A DNA stretch of 64,000 nt from an uncultured Dehalococcoidia bacterium (GTDB lineage Bacteria; Chloroflexota; Dehalococcoidia; Lucifugimonadales; GCA-2712585). The stretch is taken from the NCBI GenBank assembly GCA_951812825.1, contig OX638324.1, positions 568,459-632,458 on the forward strand, read 5' to 3'. A model generated the notes under the pieces. That model was not told the DNA's origin. It searched no databases and saw only the letters and a list, made by a program, of their open reading frames with translations. Both the position numbers and the translations under genes were made by a program. Shown here piece by piece: positions 60,714 to 64,000 of the stretch. The stretch's first letter is position 1. Each line of letters begins with the position of its first letter.

Positions 60714-62363
60714 ATGAAGGGAGCCGACGCCGTAGCCCAGATTCTCAAGAAGGAGGGTGTGGACTTCATCGGCTGCATCCCCTACAACTCCCTAGAGGAA
60801 GCCGCCGCCGTCGCCGGTATCCGCCCCCTCATCTTCCGCCAGGAGCGCGTCGGCGTAAATCTCGCCGACGGTTTCAGCCGCGTAACCAACGGTCGCGGCG
60901 CCGGCGTCTTCACCATGCAGGCAGGCCCAGGCGCGGAAAACGCCTACGCCGGAGTCGCCCAGGCCTACGCCGACTCCGTCCCCATCCTCCTCCTGCCCGC
61001 CTCCGCCCCCCTCGACAGGGCCGGCGTCCGTCCCACCTTCACCCCCTCTCAGAGCTACGCCTCCGTCACCAAGTGGTCGGATCGCGTCAACCTCCCGGCC
61101 CAGATCCCCAACATGATGCGAAGGGCCTTCAGCCAGCTCAGGTCCGGGCGACCCAGCCCCGTCCTCCTCGAGCTCCCCTCCGACATCCTCAATTCAGACG
61201 TAGCCGACTCCCTCATCGAAGCCTACCGCCCCGTCCAAAAATTCCGCAGCGGCTGCGATCCCCAGGAAATCCGCGAAGCCGCAAGATCCCTCCTCTCCGC
61301 CAAGCGACCCGTCATCCACGCCGGTCAGGGCGTCCTCTACGCCGAGGCTTGGGACGAACTTCAAGAACTGGCCGAACTTCTCCAGGCCCCCGTCATGACC
61401 ACCCTCTCCGGCAAAAGCGCCTTCCCGGAAAACCACCCCCTCGCCCTCGGCACAGGCTCCGCCACAACCACCGGCCCCGTCGTCCACTTCATCAACCACG
61501 CCGACCTCGTCTTCGGCATCGGTTGCAGCTTCACCCGCACCGGGTTCGGCGTCGAAATCCCCCAGGACAAGGTCATGATCCACTCCACCAACGACGACTC
61601 GGACATCAACAAGGACTACTCCATCGACTGCGCCCTCTGGGGCGATACCAAGCTCGTCCTCTCCCAGCTGATCGACGAAATCACCACCCTCTCCGGCCCC
61701 GCAGGACGACGCGAAGACAGCTTGATGGCCGACGAAGTCCGCGCAGTCCGCAGCGCCTGGCTGGATGAGTGGATGCCCAAACTCACCTCCGACGAAATCC
61801 CCATCAATCCCTATCGCGTCATCTGGGACCTCATGAACACCATCGACCGCAAGAACGCCGTCGTCACCCACGACTCCGGCAGCCCCCGCGACCAGATGGT
61901 CCCCTTCTACGAGTCAATCTCGCCCCGCGGCTTCATCGGCTGGGGCAAGTCCACCCAGCTCGGCTACGGCCTCGGCCTCGCCCTCGGCGCAAAGATGGCC
62001 GAACCGGATAAACTCGCCGTCAACGTCATGGGCGACTACGCCTTCGGCATGGTCGGCCTCGACGTGGAAACCGCCGTCCGGGAGCGCATCCCCATCCTCA
62101 CCATCATCCTCAACAACTCCGCTATGGGCATCTACGATTCCGACCGCTTCCCCACTGCCAACGAACGCTACGGCACCAAGTTCCTCACCGGCAACTACGC
62201 CCAGGTGGCCGAAGCCCTCGGTGGCTACAACGAGCTCGTGAAGACCCCAAATGAAATCATACCCGCCATCATCCGCGCCCAGCAGGTCATAGCGGAAGGC
62301 CGGCCCGCCCTGCTGGAGATAATCACCCGGGAAGAGCGTGCCTTCTCCTACAAAGACCGGTAG
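60714..62363 (+). CDS. Thiamine diphosphate-dependent enzyme (acetolactate synthase-like)
   Basis: The 549-residue protein has three ThDP-family domains. The PYR domain carries the catalytic Glu in 'IFRQERVGVNLADGFSRVTNGRGAGVFTMQAGPGAENA'. A central domain follows ('KRPVIHAGQGVLYAEAWDELQELAELLQAPVMTTLSGKSAFPENHPLALG'). The PP domain has the ThDP/Mg motif 'VMGDYAFGMVGLDVETAVRERIPILTIILNN'. It is not clearly IlvB, since no ilvN follows; substrate unknown (glyoxylate carboligase, benzoylformate or oxalyl-CoA type are all possible). AGGAGG lies 6 bp upstream. The amidohydrolase downstream probably belongs to the same pathway. Confidence 0.88.
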   Translation: MKGADAVAQILKKEGVDFIGCIPYNSLEEAAAVAGIRPLIFRQERVGVNLADGFSRVTNGRGAGVFTMQAGPGAENAYAGVAQAYADSVPILLLPASAPLDRAGVRPTFTPSQSYASVTKWSDRVNLPAQIPNMMRRAFSQLRSGRPSPVLLELPSDILNSDVADSLIEAYRPVQKFRSGCDPQEIREAARSLLSAKRPVIHAGQGVLYAEAWDELQELAELLQAPVMTTLSGKSAFPENHPLALGTGSATTTGPVVHFINHADLVFGIGCSFTRTGFGVEIPQDKVMIHSTNDDSDINKDYSIDCALWGDTKLVLSQLIDEITTLSGPAGRREDSLMADEVRAVRSAWLDEWMPKLTSDEIPINPYRVIWDLMNTIDRKNAVVTHDSGSPRDQMVPFYESISPRGFIGWGKSTQLGYGLGLALGAKMAEPDKLAVNVMGDYAFGMVGLDVETAVRERIPILTIILNNSAMGIYDSDRFPTANERYGTKFLTGNYAQVAEALGGYNELVKTPNEIIPAIIRAQQVIAEGRPALLEIITREERAFSYKDR

Positions 62364-62396
62364 CCTCCCGCAGCCACCAGTAACGAAAGGCCGTTT

Positions 62397-63779
62397 ATGT
62401 CAACCAAAGTCATCGCAAACACCACCATTGTCACCTGCGACCCGGGCCGCACCGTCCTTCATAACGCCGCCATCGCCATAAGGGACAATCGCATCGCCAC
62501 CCTCGGCGCCACCCCCCAGATTCGCGCCCTCTACCCCGGCGCCGAACTCATAGACGGACACGGCAAGGCCGTCTTTCCCGGCCTCATCAACTGCCACGCC
62601 CACCTCACCGCCAATCTCTTCCGCGGCATCTCAGAGGACTTCGGCTTCCCCTCCAGCTTCGCCTTCCCCGAAGACGTCCGCGACATGATCTCCGACGAGG
62701 AAACCACCATCATGGCTGCCCTCGGCGCCATCGAAGCCTCCCGCACCGGCTCCACCACCACCGTCGAAATCGCCGGCGGCATCCACCGTTACGCCCACAT
62801 GCTCGACAAGACGGGAATGCGTTGGGTCCTCGCCGAGACCACTGCCGACGGCGTAGTTCCCCCAACCTTCCGCGCTGGCGAACCCGTCCACGCCTACTCC
62901 TTCCAACTGCGGGACAAAAGCCTCGAACAGGCAACCCGCCTCTTCGAGAAATGGCATCACGGTACCGAAACCGACCGCATCACCTGCATGGGTTCCACCG
63001 GCCTGGTGGAAACCACCTCCCCCAACCTGCTCAGAGCCGTTCACGAACTCGCAGAAAAATTCGACAGCCGCTACACCATCCACCTCAACCAGAGCCGCCT
63101 GGAGGTGGAGTCCCTGTTGCTCATGCGCGGCGTCCGCCCCACCGAGAGCCTCTTCCACAACGACTACCTAGGCCCCCGCCTGTTAGGGGCCCACGTCCGC
63201 TTTCTGAGCCCCTCCGAAATCTCACTCCTCGGCGCCACCCGCTCCAACATCTCCCACCAGCCGGCCATGGCTGCCCGACGCGCCGTCATCCCCCCAATTC
63301 CCGCCCTCCGCAACGCAGGCTGCACCATCGGCATGGGCACCGACAACAACACCCAGGACATGGTCGAAGTAATGCGCACCGGCCTCTTCACCGAGCGCAT
63401 CATTCGCGACGACGGCATGAACCCTCAGCCCGAAGACATCCTCACAATGACCACCATGGGCAGCGCCTCAGCTTTAGGCATGGCCGACGACATAGGCTCC
63501 CTAGAAGTGGGCAAGAAGGCCGACCTCTTCATCATCAACACCCAGCGGTCCACCCTCGTCCCCACCAACCGCATCGTCTCAGCCTTCATACACAACGGCC
63601 AGCCAGGCGACATCGAGTCCGTCATGGTAGACGGCGAGTTCGTCCTGAAAGACGGAAAATTCCTGAACCTCGACGAAGACACCATCATCCGGGAAGCCGA
63701 CAACATCGGCAAAACCGTCTGGCGTCGCCTCCTGGAAAAATACCCTAACGTCCCCTTCCCCATTACCCTCGCCCCCTAA
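62397..63779 (+). CDS. Amidohydrolase (TRZ/ATZ, cytosine-deaminase-like family)
   Basis: The 460-residue metal-dependent hydrolase has 'GHGKAVFPGLINCHAHLTANLFRG' (HxH motif), a His in 'YTIHLNQSRLEVESLL', a later His in 'LLGAHVRFLSPSEISLLG', and the metal Asp in 'TIGMGTDNNTQDMVEVMRTG'. 'SALGMADDIGSLEVGKKADLFIINT' is the C-terminal composite domain. Such enzymes deaminate or hydrolyse rings such as guanine, cytosine, S-adenosylhomocysteine or triazines. It begins 33 bp after the ThDP enzyme, same operon. Confidence 0.88.
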   Translation: MSTKVIANTTIVTCDPGRTVLHNAAIAIRDNRIATLGATPQIRALYPGAELIDGHGKAVFPGLINCHAHLTANLFRGISEDFGFPSSFAFPEDVRDMISDEETTIMAALGAIEASRTGSTTTVEIAGGIHRYAHMLDKTGMRWVLAETTADGVVPPTFRAGEPVHAYSFQLRDKSLEQATRLFEKWHHGTETDRITCMGSTGLVETTSPNLLRAVHELAEKFDSRYTIHLNQSRLEVESLLLMRGVRPTESLFHNDYLGPRLLGAHVRFLSPSEISLLGATRSNISHQPAMAARRAVIPPIPALRNAGCTIGMGTDNNTQDMVEVMRTGLFTERIIRDDGMNPQPEDILTMTTMGSASALGMADDIGSLEVGKKADLFIINTQRSTLVPTNRIVSAFIHNGQPGDIESVMVDGEFVLKDGKFLNLDEDTIIREADNIGKTVWRRLLEKYPNVPFPITLAP

Positions 63780-63798
63780 CCCCCGTCCAACTAACAAC

Positions 63799-63838
63799 AT
63801 GCCATTCTGAGGAGGCCCCGCGACGAAGAATCTCGCTC
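63799..63838. repeat. Dispersed repeat, family A
   Basis: CATGCCATTCTGAGGAGGCCCCGCGACGAAGAATCTCGCTCC after the amidohydrolase gene, before a convergent gene. Confidence 0.75.
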
Positions 63839-63889
63839 CCTTCCATTCCCAACTCCCCTCTCCCAACGCTGTCCCCCCCTAACTTGCCG

Positions 63890-64000
63890 TCACGCAGTGA
63901 CCCCCCTCCGCGCCGAAACCGCCGCGCTGAACCAGAACTCCCCCTCCTTCGCCGGCGCCTCCACCTCGTACCCAACCTCCTCAAACCCCGCCGCGCGAAG
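63890..64000 (-). CDS. C-terminal end of a gene, probably a class I methyltransferase
   Basis: The minus strand encodes 36 codons from the window edge to TGA at 63890-63892: 'LRAAGFEEVGYEVEAPAKEG' then 'EFWFSAAVSARRG'. The 'LRAAGFEEV' stretch followed by a strand and 'FWFSAAVSARR' matches the end of many SAM-dependent methyltransferases. The rest lies beyond the window. Confidence 0.55.
   Translation of the reverse strand, partial: LRAAGFEEVGYEVEAPAKEGEFWFSAAVSARRGVTA

Noticed and set aside
62822-63748. A 308-codon frame overlapping the amidohydrolase
   Set aside because: Arg/Pro/His-rich reading of the high-GC gene in another frame; typical shadow.

Overview
The window looks like part of a GC-rich bacterial chromosome, most likely a Chloroflexota (Dehalococcoidia/SAR202-like) genome. 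This is an inference from gene content and style: zinc-type S14 and Adk, Cys-less thiolase/DUF35 pairs, a gapped trp operon with a T-box, and abundant short intergenic repeats. No 16S or other decisive marker is present.

Region 1 (about 1-13.4 kb) is an accessory island with lower GC and different codon use. It holds pieces of a small carrier-protein-dependent biosynthetic pathway. On the minus strand are a chorismatase-like protein made of RidA-like modules (cut by the window start) and a three-gene operon: adenylation-carrier protein, beta-sandwich protein, BtrH-like acyltransferase. On the plus strand are an S51 peptidase and a carrier protein broken by an in-frame TGA. These pieces are separated by an IS3 element, an inverted IS3 fragment, an IS21 element, an ISNCY-like element and several transposase remnants.

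Region 2 (13.8-36.5 kb) is chromosomal backbone. It has a beta-hydroxyacid dehydrogenase, recF, and an operon of two thiolase-fold proteins, two DUF35 proteins and a RidA protein. Next are trpE-G-D-C-F-B without trpA and trpS behind a Trp-type T-box leader. Then come two exported proteins, fumC, a sortase, a zinc-ribbon protein, htpX, a sugar epimerase, trxB, and an Fe-S scaffold-like protein with a Gly/Cys tail.

Region 3 (36.5-58.3 kb) starts with an HNH nuclease and continues with the str-S10-spc-alpha ribosomal superoperon, from rpsL to rpsI. It includes fusA, secY, adk, map, infA, rpoA and truA. A TTGACA-17-TAAAAT promoter precedes rpsL. Several ribosomal proteins carry acidic tails. S17 has eleven 9-residue tandem repeats.

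Region 4 (58.4-64 kb) has a phosphohexomutase on the minus strand, a repeat-rich gap, a thiamine-diphosphate enzyme next to an amidohydrolase, and the end of a probable methyltransferase gene on the minus strand.

Two families of short repeats and hairpins recur between genes, and one copy sits inside the ribosomal operon between infA and rpmJ.
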